8,271 bases of DNA from Candidatus Hydrothermarchaeota archaeon (GCA_015520145.1 WAQR01000033.1:1-8271), one strand, 5' to 3'; shown: positions 1 through 5,262, numbered from the stretch's first letter. Notes: a model not told the origin generated them from the sequence alone. Translations and numbers: made by a program.

Positions 1-1176
1 ATTGCACTCGAATCAGGGAAACCTATAAAGGACGCGCTGGTAGAAGTGGACAGGGGGATATGCACGTTCACCCTCGGCTCACAGGAAGCGACGCGGCTTT
101 GCGGGGAGTACCTGCCCCTGGATATCACAAAAGCCTCTAAGGGCAGGACAGGCATTACCCGGCGTTTCCCGATAGGCCCGATTGCTGCCATCACTCCGTT
201 CAATTTCCCTCTAAACCTGGTAGCACATAAACTGTCACCTGCCATTGCATCAGGAAACCCGATAGTTCTAAAACCCTCGTCCAAGACGCCGATAACTGCA
301 CTCATCCTTGCTGAGATAATAGAAAACACTAACTGGCCCAAGGGCGCGCTTAGCGTACTCCCGTGCCGCAGGGAGATAGGAGAAGCCCTGGTCACTGACA
401 GGAGATTCAAGATGCTCTCTTTTACCGGCAGCCGTGCGGTCGGCTGGATGATGAAAAAGCGTGCCGGGCCAATGAAAAGGGTTGTCCTGGAACTTGGAGG
501 TAATGCAGGGCTGATAGTACATAAAGATGCTGACATTAAGTTTGCGGCAAAACGGGCTGCGGTAGGTGCGTTCTCCTACGCAGGTCAGATATGCATCTCG
601 GTACAGAGGATTTACATCCATGAAGAGGTCTACGAGAGGTTCATGGACGAGTTCATCAGCAACGTGAACACGCTCAAGACCGGCGACCCGCTTGACCCTG
701 AAACCGACATCGGGCCGATGATTGACACAAAGGCAGTAAAACGGACAGAGGAATGGGTCAAAGAAGGTGTAAGAGCAGGTGCCAGGATATTAACCGGCGG
801 GAAGCCGAGGGATAATGTGTTTTTCGAGCCAACAATAATAGCCAATGCAAAAAAAACGTCCAGGATATGCTGCGAAGAGGCGTTTGCTCCGATTGTAACT
901 GTATTCAAATACAAGGACATAGATGAGGCGTTCTGTGAGGTCAATGATTCTGTATACGGTCTACAGGCAGGTGTATTTTCCAGCGGGATTGGAACGGCAT
1001 TCAGGGCGTTTGAAAGACTTGAGGTGGGCGGGGTGATAATCAATGACATCCCGACATTTAGGGTCGACAGCATGCCTTACGGCGGGGTTAAGGAATCAGG
1101 GTTTGGCAGGGAAGGTGTAAGATATGCCATTGAGGAGATGACTGAACTTAAGATAATGGTGATTAAGGAGGATTAG
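1..1176 (+). CDS. NAD(P)-dependent aldehyde dehydrogenase, lactaldehyde dehydrogenase-like (5' end missing)
   Basis: The reading frame is open from the first base, so the gene starts upstream; 391 residues are visible against about 460-480 for the family, so roughly 70 N-terminal residues are missing. A GTG at 46 is an internal valine codon, not a start. Visible ALDH motifs: the Asn-containing PFNFPL, the cofactor-binding lysine in VLKPSS, FTGS, the general-base glutamate in LELGGN, the catalytic cysteine in GQICIS (codon 592-594), EEAFAP, and the C-terminal PYGGVKESGFGREG. The stretch PTFRVDSMPYGG resembles archaeal lactaldehyde dehydrogenases of the MJ1411/CofA type, which oxidise lactaldehyde to lactate and have been linked to coenzyme F420 synthesis. 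Other soluble aldehyde substrates, or a non-phosphorylating glyceraldehyde-3-phosphate dehydrogenase role, remain possible. All catalytic residues in the visible part are intact. The gene is GC-rich compared with the genes that follow. Confidence 0.93.
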   Translation: MALESGKPIKDALVEVDRGICTFTLGSQEATRLCGEYLPLDITKASKGRTGITRRFPIGPIAAITPFNFPLNLVAHKLSPAIASGNPIVLKPSSKTPITALILAEIIENTNWPKGALSVLPCRREIGEALVTDRRFKMLSFTGSRAVGWMMKKRAGPMKRVVLELGGNAGLIVHKDADIKFAAKRAAVGAFSYAGQICISVQRIYIHEEVYERFMDEFISNVNTLKTGDPLDPETDIGPMIDTKAVKRTEEWVKEGVRAGARILTGGKPRDNVFFEPTIIANAKKTSRICCEEAFAPIVTVFKYKDIDEAFCEVNDSVYGLQAGVFSSGIGTAFRAFERLEVGGVIINDIPTFRVDSMPYGGVKESGFGREGVRYAIEEMTELKIMVIKED

Positions 1177-1212
1177 AGAGAGAGTAGGATTAAAGAAGAT
1201 ATCGACTTCAGG

Positions 1213-1235
1213 GCTGTTTTGACAGCAACATTTTT
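1213..1235 (+). terminator. Possible stem-loop terminator after the aldehyde dehydrogenase gene
   Basis: GCTGT-TTTG-ACAGC forms a perfect 5-bp stem with a 4-base loop, followed after four bases by five T residues (1231-1235). It lies 36 bases past the aldehyde dehydrogenase stop. The stem is short and the T-run also belongs to the probable promoter of the next gene, so the call is tentative. Confidence 0.35.
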
Positions 1236-1250
1236 AATAACGTTAAATAT
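1231..1250 (+). promoter_or_regulatory. Probable TATA box for the CBS/DUF22/atpC run
   Basis: TTTTTAATA (1231-1239) is an archaeal-type TATA element. With the usual spacing of about 25 bases the transcript would start near 1258-1262, only a few bases before the ATG at 1266, giving an almost leaderless mRNA. This agrees with the absence of a Shine-Dalgarno site there. A second AT-rich motif, TTAAATAT (1243-1250), is too close to the ATG. Confidence 0.4.
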
Positions 1251-1265
1251 GCACAAGTGATTAAA

Positions 1266-1688
1266 ATGACTGTCAAAGAAATTATGCACGCAATCACCAT
1301 AGTCGACCCGAATATTTCTATATTAGAAGTGGCTAAGATAATGAGGGATAAAAATATCGGGTCTGTGTTGATTAAAGTCGACGAATTGAACTGGGGGATT
1401 GTAACAGAAAGGGATATCATAGTCAAGGTTATTTCTAAAGATCTGGATCCCAAGATGGTAAAGGTCTCGGAGATAATGACAGAACTTAGATATACAATAG
1501 ACTCAAACGCAAGTATACAGAAAGCAAGTGAGATATTTAATATACATCCTATAAGGAGATTGCCTGTAATGGAGAATGGTGAGATTATCGGGATGGTCAC
1601 ATCGAGGTCAGTCGCAAAATACTGCGTTTTCAGGTCTTTGAAGTATACAAGTGGATACAGTGGTACTTCAAGAAAAACGGTCAGATAA
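1266..1688 (+). CDS. CBS-domain pair protein
   Basis: A 140-residue stand-alone tandem CBS protein (Bateman module). CBS domain 1 covers about residues 1-58 and ends in GIVTERDI (44-51). Domain 2 covers about 66-122, with RRLPV (97-101) and GMVTSRSV (109-116). Such modules usually bind adenine nucleotides (AMP, ADP, ATP, S-adenosylmethionine) and regulate a partner; there is no fused effector domain. I chose ATG 1266 over the in-frame GTG at 1257 because MTVKEIM is the usual CBS start and the promoter predicts a near-leaderless transcript. The basic, Ser/Thr-rich C-terminal tail (about 126-140) has no clear role. It is the first gene of a tight co-directional run with the DUF22-like gene and ATP synthase subunit C, so sensing of energy charge is a reasonable but unproven guess. 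Confidence 0.88.
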   Translation: MTVKEIMHAITIVDPNISILEVAKIMRDKNIGSVLIKVDELNWGIVTERDIIVKVISKDLDPKMVKVSEIMTELRYTIDSNASIQKASEIFNIHPIRRLPVMENGEIIGMVTSRSVAKYCVFRSLKYTSGYSGTSRKTVR

Positions 1689-1700
1689 AAGTGATTTTTT

Positions 1701-2060
1701 ATGAAGTGGCGAATCAAGAAATTAGTGGACCAGGCGTTTGATACTCAGGCAGTTGTAAAGACAGGTGATATTCACAGGATTATACATGTTGTGATATCCA
1801 GGGAAGACCGAAAAGTATCGAGTGGAGAGACAGTTGTAATGAAAATAACTCCTATCGAAATACCCAAAAGCCATATGGTATTTATCGGAGGTTATGCAAG
1901 ACATCCACTGGGTACCATAATTGCTGTGATTGAAGAGCCGCCAAAGATGATAGATAGAGACAGGATCGTCGAAGTTGCAGCATTTCATTCCTGGCGGAAT
2001 GGGAATATTGAAAATGGTGATGTGCTCGGGATTGTGGAGCTTGTACACACTGAACTATAG
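1701..2060 (+). CDS. Small archaeal protein, probably DUF22 family
   Basis: A 119-residue soluble protein without signal peptide or membrane segment, function unknown. The pattern RHPLGTI (67-73), followed by an acidic/Pro stretch (EEPPKMID, 78-85), an alpha/beta stretch and a C-terminal GNIENGDVLGIVEL (101-114), matches what I recall of the archaeal DUF22 domain, which occurs singly or in tandem; here there is one copy. The ATG follows the CBS stop by 12 bases, with a weak GTGAT-type Shine-Dalgarno match at about 1691-1695. It lies 20 bases before atpC, so the three genes are probably co-transcribed. No catalytic residue set is evident. The family name rests on memory of the motif, not on a search. 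Confidence 0.6.
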   Translation: MKWRIKKLVDQAFDTQAVVKTGDIHRIIHVVISREDRKVSSGETVVMKITPIEIPKSHMVFIGGYARHPLGTIIAVIEEPPKMIDRDRIVEVAAFHSWRNGNIENGDVLGIVELVHTEL

Positions 2061-2062
2061 AG

Positions 2063-2069
2063 GGAGGTG
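2063..2069 (+). promoter_or_regulatory. Shine-Dalgarno site fixing the GTG start of atpC
   Basis: GGAGGTG lies 11 bases before GTG 2081. A TAA at 2078-2080 in the same frame excludes any start further upstream, and the next in-frame ATG (2126) would cut off the conserved N-terminal YAYVNSRV segment, so GTG 2081 is the likely start. Confidence 0.7.
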
Positions 2070-2080
2070 CTGGGTGCTAA

Positions 2081-3193
2081 GTGTCGATTTCTAAATATGC
2101 CTATGTGAACTCCAGGGTAGGGGCGATGAAATCGAGACTTTTGAGTGAAAGCGATTTGAGGTCTCTTATCGAAGTTCCAAATTATGAAGATTGTATCACC
2201 TTATTAAAAAATACGGGTTATAAAAATGAGATTGCTAGACTGAAATCATATCCGTCTGTGGACATAGAGAATGTGTTTACAAAAAGTCTTGTGGAGGACT
2301 ATGAAAAACTTATCAATTCTGTTTTTGGAGATGCCAAAATCCTGCTAAAAGAAGTGGCGAAGAGGTTTGAAGTCGCTGCAATTAAAACCCTTATTTATAT
2401 GAAGGTATCTAGATTTTCTGAAAAGGAAATGAGGACCTATCCCTGGGTACTTGAGAAAATGATCGGTCAATCAACGCTTGCGAGACTGCATCAGCTTGAA
2501 ACTGTCGAGGAACTAATTGAGATTCTAAAATTTACCGACTATTACACACCTTTAAAAGAAGCGTTAAAGAAGTATCGTGAAGTCGGGAATGCCTATCCAT
2601 TTATAATATCCCTCGATAAGTACCTCTACACGAAGATTGGAAGAGTACTGACCAGACTTGGTAACAAAGACAAAAAGATCACGTCCCGCTTAATAGGTAC
2701 AGAGATAGATTCAAAAAATATTATCACTGCATTTAGATTAAGAGGAGTAAGCGAGGAAGAAGCCTGGCCAAATTTCATCCCGTATATGTACAATATAGAC
2801 AGGGACATTTTAAGGACGATATTGAATATAAGGCATTTAAGGCAGTTATCAACAGAACTTCCAGAGTTCAGATATACAGAGGTTATATCTGCCGCATTAA
2901 AGGATTATGATAAAACAATGGCAATGCTGCCCTATGACCTGGAGTACGTACCGCTGCTCACAGATACTACAAAATATACAAAAGTGGAATCCATACTCCC
3001 TTTTGAATTGATATTGAGGCGGTATATATATCAGATCAGCAAAAGTGCATTTTATGGTGACAGGTTCAACGTGGGGATATCTATCGCATATCTATATCTA
3101 AAAGAAAACGAGATACGGAATTTGATCGCAATACTGAGATCAAAAGAGGTAGGGCTGCCAGCATCCAAGATCGAGGGACTGCTGGTTATGTAG
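2081..3193 (+). CDS. atpC: A-type ATP synthase subunit C (V-ATPase subunit d / AC39 family)
   Basis: The protein has 370 residues, close to the usual 350-370. It is the central-stalk socket between the membrane K ring and the rotary shaft of the archaeal A1Ao ATP synthase; soluble and mostly helical. Family signs are the N-terminal YAYVNSRVGAMKSRLL (residues 6-21), the repeated three-part helical architecture, and the C-terminal YLYLKENEIRNLIAILRSKE motif with GLPASKIEGLLV at the end. It is the last gene of a run with the CBS and DUF22-like genes. In most archaea subunit C sits between E and F in one operon (H-I-K-E-C-F-A-B-D order); none of those genes adjoins it here, and subunit K faces it on the other strand. 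The gene is clearly AT-richer than the flanking aldehyde dehydrogenase and rtcB genes. Do not confuse the symbol with the bacterial F-type epsilon subunit gene. Confidence 0.93.
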   Translation: MSISKYAYVNSRVGAMKSRLLSESDLRSLIEVPNYEDCITLLKNTGYKNEIARLKSYPSVDIENVFTKSLVEDYEKLINSVFGDAKILLKEVAKRFEVAAIKTLIYMKVSRFSEKEMRTYPWVLEKMIGQSTLARLHQLETVEELIEILKFTDYYTPLKEALKKYREVGNAYPFIISLDKYLYTKIGRVLTRLGNKDKKITSRLIGTEIDSKNIITAFRLRGVSEEEAWPNFIPYMYNIDRDILRTILNIRHLRQLSTELPEFRYTEVISAALKDYDKTMAMLPYDLEYVPLLTDTTKYTKVESILPFELILRRYIYQISKSAFYGDRFNVGISIAYLYLKENEIRNLIAILRSKEVGLPASKIEGLLVM

Positions 3194-3216
3194 GGGTTAT
3201 GTAGGGGTTATGTAGG
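3184..3216 (+). repeat. Three tandem copies of an 11-bp unit across the atpC stop codon
   Basis: GGTTATGTAGG occurs three times without mismatch at 3184-3194, 3195-3205 and 3206-3216, followed by a partial copy (GTTAT, 3217-3221). The first copy contains the TAG stop of atpC (3191-3193). Since the unit is not a multiple of three, the extra copies cannot extend the protein in frame. It looks like slippage duplication in the 3' untranslated region. Confidence 0.9.
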
Positions 3217-3239
3217 GTTATATCTGGCCACGTTCATGT

Positions 3240-3277
3240 CTAACTTATAATTACTCTACTAACTTATAATTACCCTA
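3240..3277 (+). repeat. Two tandem copies of a 19-bp unit across the atpK stop codon
   Basis: CTAACTTATAATTACTCTA (3240-3258) is repeated at 3259-3277 with a single T-to-C change at the sixteenth position. The second copy holds the atpK stop codon (TAG on the - strand, 3275-3277), so the duplication lies just past that gene. GTAGGGT (3212-3218) and ACCCTAC (3272-3278) are inverted relative to one another across the intergenic region. Confidence 0.88.
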
Positions 3278-3586
3278 CTTGAGAAAGGTTGGAAGGATAA
3301 ACGCGATCACTATACCATAGAGGGCAATTCCTTCTGCAATTGCGATAAATATAAAGCACCAGACCTTCATTTCCGGCTTCTCAGCAATTGCTCCGATAGA
3401 GGCAGCTCCAATATGTCCGATTCCGATCCCTGCACCAATTGCTGCAAGTCCTGCTGCAAGTCCCATGCCTATTGCAAGTCCCATGGTTCTTGAGTCGGTT
3501 ATATCTCCTTCCTGGGCAATTACTGGACTAAAGGTTAATAGAACGGCCAGAACCGTAATAACGATTATCTTGCTCTTGTTTTTCAT
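3275..3586 (-). CDS. atpK: A-type ATP synthase subunit K (c-ring proteolipid)
   Basis: The 103-residue product is the ring-forming membrane subunit that carries the coupling ion. Residues 1-24 look like a cleavable leader (basic MKNKSK, hydrophobic core, then PVIA before QEGD). Two transmembrane helices follow: a Gly/Ala-rich one (about 34-67) and residues 74-98. A conserved loop with EKPE (69-72) joins them. Glu85 in IAIAEGIALYG is the ion-binding carboxylate. In a hand alignment with the Na+-binding Ilyobacter c subunit, the Gln ligand of helix 1 is replaced by Ile56 and the Ser after the Glu by Gly86, which favours protons over sodium (inference). The start is supported by GGTGA on the - strand (3596-3600), nine bases before the ATG. 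The gene has its own promoter and stands outside the usual operon, converging on subunit C. Confidence 0.93.
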   Translation of the reverse strand: MKNKSKIIVITVLAVLLTFSPVIAQEGDITDSRTMGLAIGMGLAAGLAAIGAGIGIGHIGAASIGAIAEKPEMKVWCFIFIAIAEGIALYGIVIAFILPTFLK

Positions 3587-3624
3587 TGATTTAATTCACC
3601 TTTTCCTGTTACTAACATTTATCA

Positions 3625-3633
3625 TTTATAAAA
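3625..3633 (-). promoter_or_regulatory. TATA box of atpK
   Basis: TTTTATAAA on the - strand lies about 40 bases before the atpK ATG. The usual 25-base spacing puts the transcript start near 3602-3606, leaving a short leader that retains the AAGGTGA ribosome binding site. Confidence 0.5.
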
Positions 3634-3667
3634 TTTTCTATGTAAAGCGTGGTGCTCTCAAGTTAAG

Positions 3668-3676
3668 TTATATATG
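3668..3676 (+). promoter_or_regulatory. TATA box candidate for the small ORF at 3714
   Basis: TTATATATG on the + strand would place transcription start near 3697-3699, immediately before the Shine-Dalgarno site of the small ORF. If this is correct, the left arm of the inverted repeat (3682-3691) lies in promoter DNA rather than in the RNA. Confidence 0.4.
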
Positions 3677-3681
3677 ATCAT

Positions 3682-3750
3682 GAGGCGTCCGGTTAGTTCC
3701 AGGAGGTGATCAAATGATAACTCTGGAGTTTGAAAGTGAACGGACGCCTC
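3682..3750 (+). repeat. 10-bp perfect inverted repeat around a ribosome binding site
   Basis: GAGGCGTCCG (3682-3691) and CGGACGCCTC (3741-3750) are perfect reverse complements separated by 49 bases. Inside them, TCCAG (3698-3702) can pair with CTGGA (3723-3727), which would leave most of the Shine-Dalgarno site and the ATG in a 20-base loop. The nested pairing could be an RNA switch on translation or, as DNA, a pair of protein-binding half-sites. Confidence 0.6.
3701..3711 (+). promoter_or_regulatory. Perfect Shine-Dalgarno site of the small ORF
   Basis: AGGAGGTGATC is an 11-of-11 match to the complement of the archaeal 16S rRNA 3' end, two bases before ATG 3714. It is the strongest ribosome binding site in the window. 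Confidence 0.75.
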
Positions 3751-3821
3751 CAGTAGTTACAATGGGGCTTTTAGCCGAACCGGGAGAGAATTTTATGACG
3801 TTTGGTTGGAGAACCCAATAA
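3714..3821 (+). CDS. 35-residue small ORF of unknown function, or a gene remnant
   Basis: An ATG placed two bases after a perfect Shine-Dalgarno site opens 35 codons ending at TAA 3819-3821. The peptide begins MITLEFESERTPPVV and ends GENFMTFGWRTQ; it is soluble, mildly acidic, with no Cys and no signal peptide. It lies between atpK (divergent, own promoter) and the lipoprotein gene. The right arm of a 10-bp inverted repeat falls within codons 10-13. The pattern PVV...NFMTFGW faintly recalls the N-terminal strand region of flavin reductase-like (FMN-binding split barrel) proteins, so this could be the stump of such a gene, but I see no convincing continuation in the three frames after the stop. 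Alternatives are a regulatory leader peptide or a free-standing microprotein. Translation is likely from the ribosome binding site; the function is unknown. Confidence 0.45.
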   Translation: MITLEFESERTPPVVTMGLLAEPGENFMTFGWRTQ

Positions 3822-3922
3822 TCTATATTGTTAATTGGATGGCCTCAATCCATGGCAATCTCATGACAAGCAAAATTATATATATGTAAGAGAGGATACT
3901 CTTTTACAAGCAGGGTGAAAAA
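3822..3922 (+). promoter_or_regulatory. Promoter region of the lipoprotein gene
   Basis: An AT-rich TATA element (ATTATATATAT, about 3875-3885) lies some 40 bases before ATG 3923, predicting a transcript start near 3905. AAGAG (3888-3892) and CTCTT (3899-3903) form a small inverted repeat just upstream of that start, a possible operator. GGGTGA (3913-3918) is the ribosome binding site. Near 3836-3852 a weak TGGAT/ATCCA inverted repeat follows the small ORF. Confidence 0.45.
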
Positions 3923-4597
3923 ATGCAACTGAGACTAGTTAAGCTCATATTTGTAATGCTGGTAGTACTGATTATATCCGGGTGTACCGGTGGCGGAAAG
4001 CCTGTTGAAACACCTGTACCAGAAACCACTGCTGCACCGACAACCACCGTCCCGCCAACATCTGCACCCCCGGCAACCACTCCACCTCCACCTGAGATTG
4101 ATTTATCCTCACCTGACACCCCGTTTGAAAAACTGCTCCCCAAAGGTTATACATCTCTTACTGAATTAACCGAGGCACATGTGACAGGCGATCTTAGATA
4201 CCCAGCACCTCCAAGAAGCTTTATAGGGGGAATAGAAGCGAAATATCCGCCAGAGATGCAGACAATCAGTCGCCCGTATCCATATTCTGACTCGTATACA
4301 ATAGAACGCAGGCGGGGGTCAATCAATATCCTGAAACTTAAAACAGTGCGCGATGCAAAAGATTATTATCAGGATATCACAGGGAGGATGACGGTCAGGA
4401 CAGATTTCTATCCTAAAAAGGAGGTAATTAAAGTAGATGGTAAATCTCTAACCGTACATCATAAATTAAAAGATAAAAGATACCATGCCACGTTGATCCA
4501 GAAAGGGGTTTTCATATTCCAGGTTGCTCCCGGTGTAGAGAGCACGGAAGATGCAGAAGCCTATATTATCGGGAACATGGGCTATCTGTTTGAGTAG
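3923..4597 (+). CDS. Predicted lipoprotein with Thr/Pro-rich linker, unknown function
   Basis: A 224-residue exported protein. Residues 1-20 form a signal peptide (basic MQLRLVK, hydrophobic core) ending in a lipobox-like ISGC, so Cys21 would be lipid-modified and the protein anchored to the outer face of the membrane. Residues about 27-60 are a Pro/Thr/Ala-rich, low-complexity linker, probably extended and a likely site of glycosylation. A globular alpha/beta domain of about 155 residues follows (66-224), with a Pro/Tyr-rich segment (108-126), no Cys after residue 21 and no catalytic motif I recognise. The start is set by GGGTGA seven bases upstream of ATG plus the signal peptide. It is a single gene with its own promoter. 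Its last 32 bases overlap the 3' end of the convergent HxlR regulator gene. I do not recognise the family; a cell-surface or solute-binding role is only a guess. Confidence 0.85.
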   Translation: MQLRLVKLIFVMLVVLIISGCTGGGKPVETPVPETTAAPTTTVPPTSAPPATTPPPPEIDLSSPDTPFEKLLPKGYTSLTELTEAHVTGDLRYPAPPRSFIGGIEAKYPPEMQTISRPYPYSDSYTIERRRGSINILKLKTVRDAKDYYQDITGRMTVRTDFYPKKEVIKVDGKSLTVHHKLKDKRYHATLIQKGVFIFQVAPGVESTEDAEAYIIGNMGYLFE

Positions 4598-4955
4598 ATA
4601 GATTTCTCCTGTTTACCCACTCCATGAGTGGTATTACCGCCGCCCTCAACTCCTCGCCGTCTTTTGTCAGGGTATACTCGACCCTCGGCGGGATCTCTGG
4701 AAACGCCTTTCTCTCTATAAGACCCGCCTTTTCAAGCTCTTTTAGCCTGTCGGAAAGGCTCTTTGGACTTATACCCCCCAGGTGTTCCATAATCTCTTTG
4801 TATCTAAGCTTTTTGTGGTTTCCGATTGCCCCGATTATCAGGATTGCCCACCTTTTGCTTATAATCTCCATCACGCCCTCAAGAGGGCAGAGGCATATTT
4901 CATGACCCTCAGGGTCACATTTCCTGCTTTCTGTTTCCATGTTTTTAGTTCCCAT
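4566..4955 (-). CDS. HxlR-family winged-helix transcriptional regulator
   Basis: The 129-residue product is typical of this DNA-binding family, whose members often sense reactive electrophiles or oxidants through a cysteine. The core runs from CPLEGVMEIISKRW (23-36) through KKLRYKEIMEHLGGISPKSLS (48-68, with the recognition helix at its end) and LKELEKAGLIER (71-82), then the wing PRVEYTLTKDG (90-100). The N-terminus carries three cysteines (C13, C21, C23) where many members have a single conserved one, equivalent to C23, and a fourth is at C127. ATG 4955 has no Shine-Dalgarno site, but a TATA box about 30 bases upstream predicts a near-leaderless mRNA; the in-frame ATG at 4940 is an alternative. 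The gene is divergent from the Cys-rich/CopD-like run at 5062, its probable target, and overlaps the lipoprotein gene tail to tail by 32 bases. Confidence 0.92.
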   Translation of the reverse strand: MGTKNMETESRKCDPEGHEICLCPLEGVMEIISKRWAILIIGAIGNHKKLRYKEIMEHLGGISPKSLSDRLKELEKAGLIERKAFPEIPPRVEYTLTKDGEELRAAVIPLMEWVNRRNLSTQTDSPCSR

Positions 4956-4981
4956 AAGTCTGTTTCATACCATAAAGTTAC

Positions 4982-4993
4982 TATATTAATATA
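4982..4993 (-). promoter_or_regulatory. TATA box of the HxlR regulator gene
   Basis: TATATTAATATA is a perfect 12-bp palindrome and an AT-rich TATA-like element. Read on the - strand it predicts a transcript start near 4958-4962, just before ATG 4955. Confidence 0.4.
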
Positions 4994-5007
4994 AACTTGA
5001 TAGTTTA
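4992..5007. promoter_or_regulatory. Candidate operator for the HxlR regulator
   Basis: TAAACT-TGAT-AGTTTA is a 6-bp perfect inverted repeat with a 4-base spacer, abutting the leftward TATA element (4982-4993) and overlapping the rightward one (5004-5012). A dimeric winged-helix regulator bound here could block both divergent promoters. The assignment is by position and symmetry only. Confidence 0.45.
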
Positions 5008-5012
5008 AATAC
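5004..5012 (+). promoter_or_regulatory. TATA box of the Cys-rich/CopD-like run
   Basis: TTTAAATAC predicts a transcript start near 5033, which leaves a leader of about 29 bases that keeps the GAGGTGAT ribosome binding site (5049-5056) of the gene at 5062. The AT-rich stretch 5023-5038 is a second option but would start the RNA inside that site. Confidence 0.4.
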
Positions 5013-5061
5013 TTTATTATTCATATATATTATAAAAAATATAGTAAAGAGGTGATTTAAA

Positions 5062-5256
5062 ATGTGTGAAGAATGCCTTCAACCTGTTCAGGTAAGAATC
5101 CAGCCAGCGCGGACGGCGGGATGTATGTGCGGATGCACCTTCAGGAGATTTGTATCAGCAGACGAGGAGATAGAGATGCTTGAACAGTACAAAAAGCAGT
5201 TAAACGCAGAACTTAGAGGTGTGGATGAGAGGATAAAGGAGTTAAAGCAGGGGTAA
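5062..5256 (+). CDS. Cys-rich small protein with a helical C-terminal half
   Basis: A 64-residue soluble protein. The N-terminal half has five cysteines: a CEEC pair (C2, C5) and a CMCGC cluster (C21, C23, C25), a likely metal-binding or redox site. The C-terminal half (about 31-62) is a charged amphipathic helix with heptad-like spacing of Ile/Leu, ending ELRGVDERIKELKQ, so a coiled-coil dimer is plausible. The same kind of tail occurs in short archaeal proteins of unknown function (DUF5320-like); I cannot assign a named family. GAGGTGAT lies five bases before the ATG. It is the first gene of a run with the CopD-like gene (6-base gap), divergent from the HxlR regulator. Candidate roles are metal buffering or chaperoning, or sensing thiol stress (inference). 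Confidence 0.8.
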   Translation: MCEECLQPVQVRIQPARTAGCMCGCTFRRFVSADEEIEMLEQYKKQLNAELRGVDERIKELKQG

Positions 5257-5262
5257 GAAAAG

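Noticed and set aside
630..1073. A 147-codon open frame on the - strand within the aldehyde dehydrogenase gene
   Set aside because: It is a shadow of the GC-rich, well-conserved dehydrogenase frame, with no motif of its own.
1208..1717. A 169-codon open frame on the - strand opposite the CBS gene
   Set aside because: It is antisense to a clear CBS-pair protein and overlaps its whole length; the translation is hydrophobic but shows no family motif.
3184..3277. CRISPR-like repeat array
   Set aside because: The units (11 and 19 bp) are direct tandem copies with no spacers, and no cas genes are nearby.
3465..3677. A 70-codon + strand frame across the atpK start and promoter
   Set aside because: It is mostly antisense to the leader and first helix of subunit K and only looks membrane-like because of that complement.
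3682..3750. Terminal inverted repeats of a small mobile element
   Set aside because: The repeat is only 10 bp, spans 69 bases, has no flanking target duplication that I can see and no transposase nearby.
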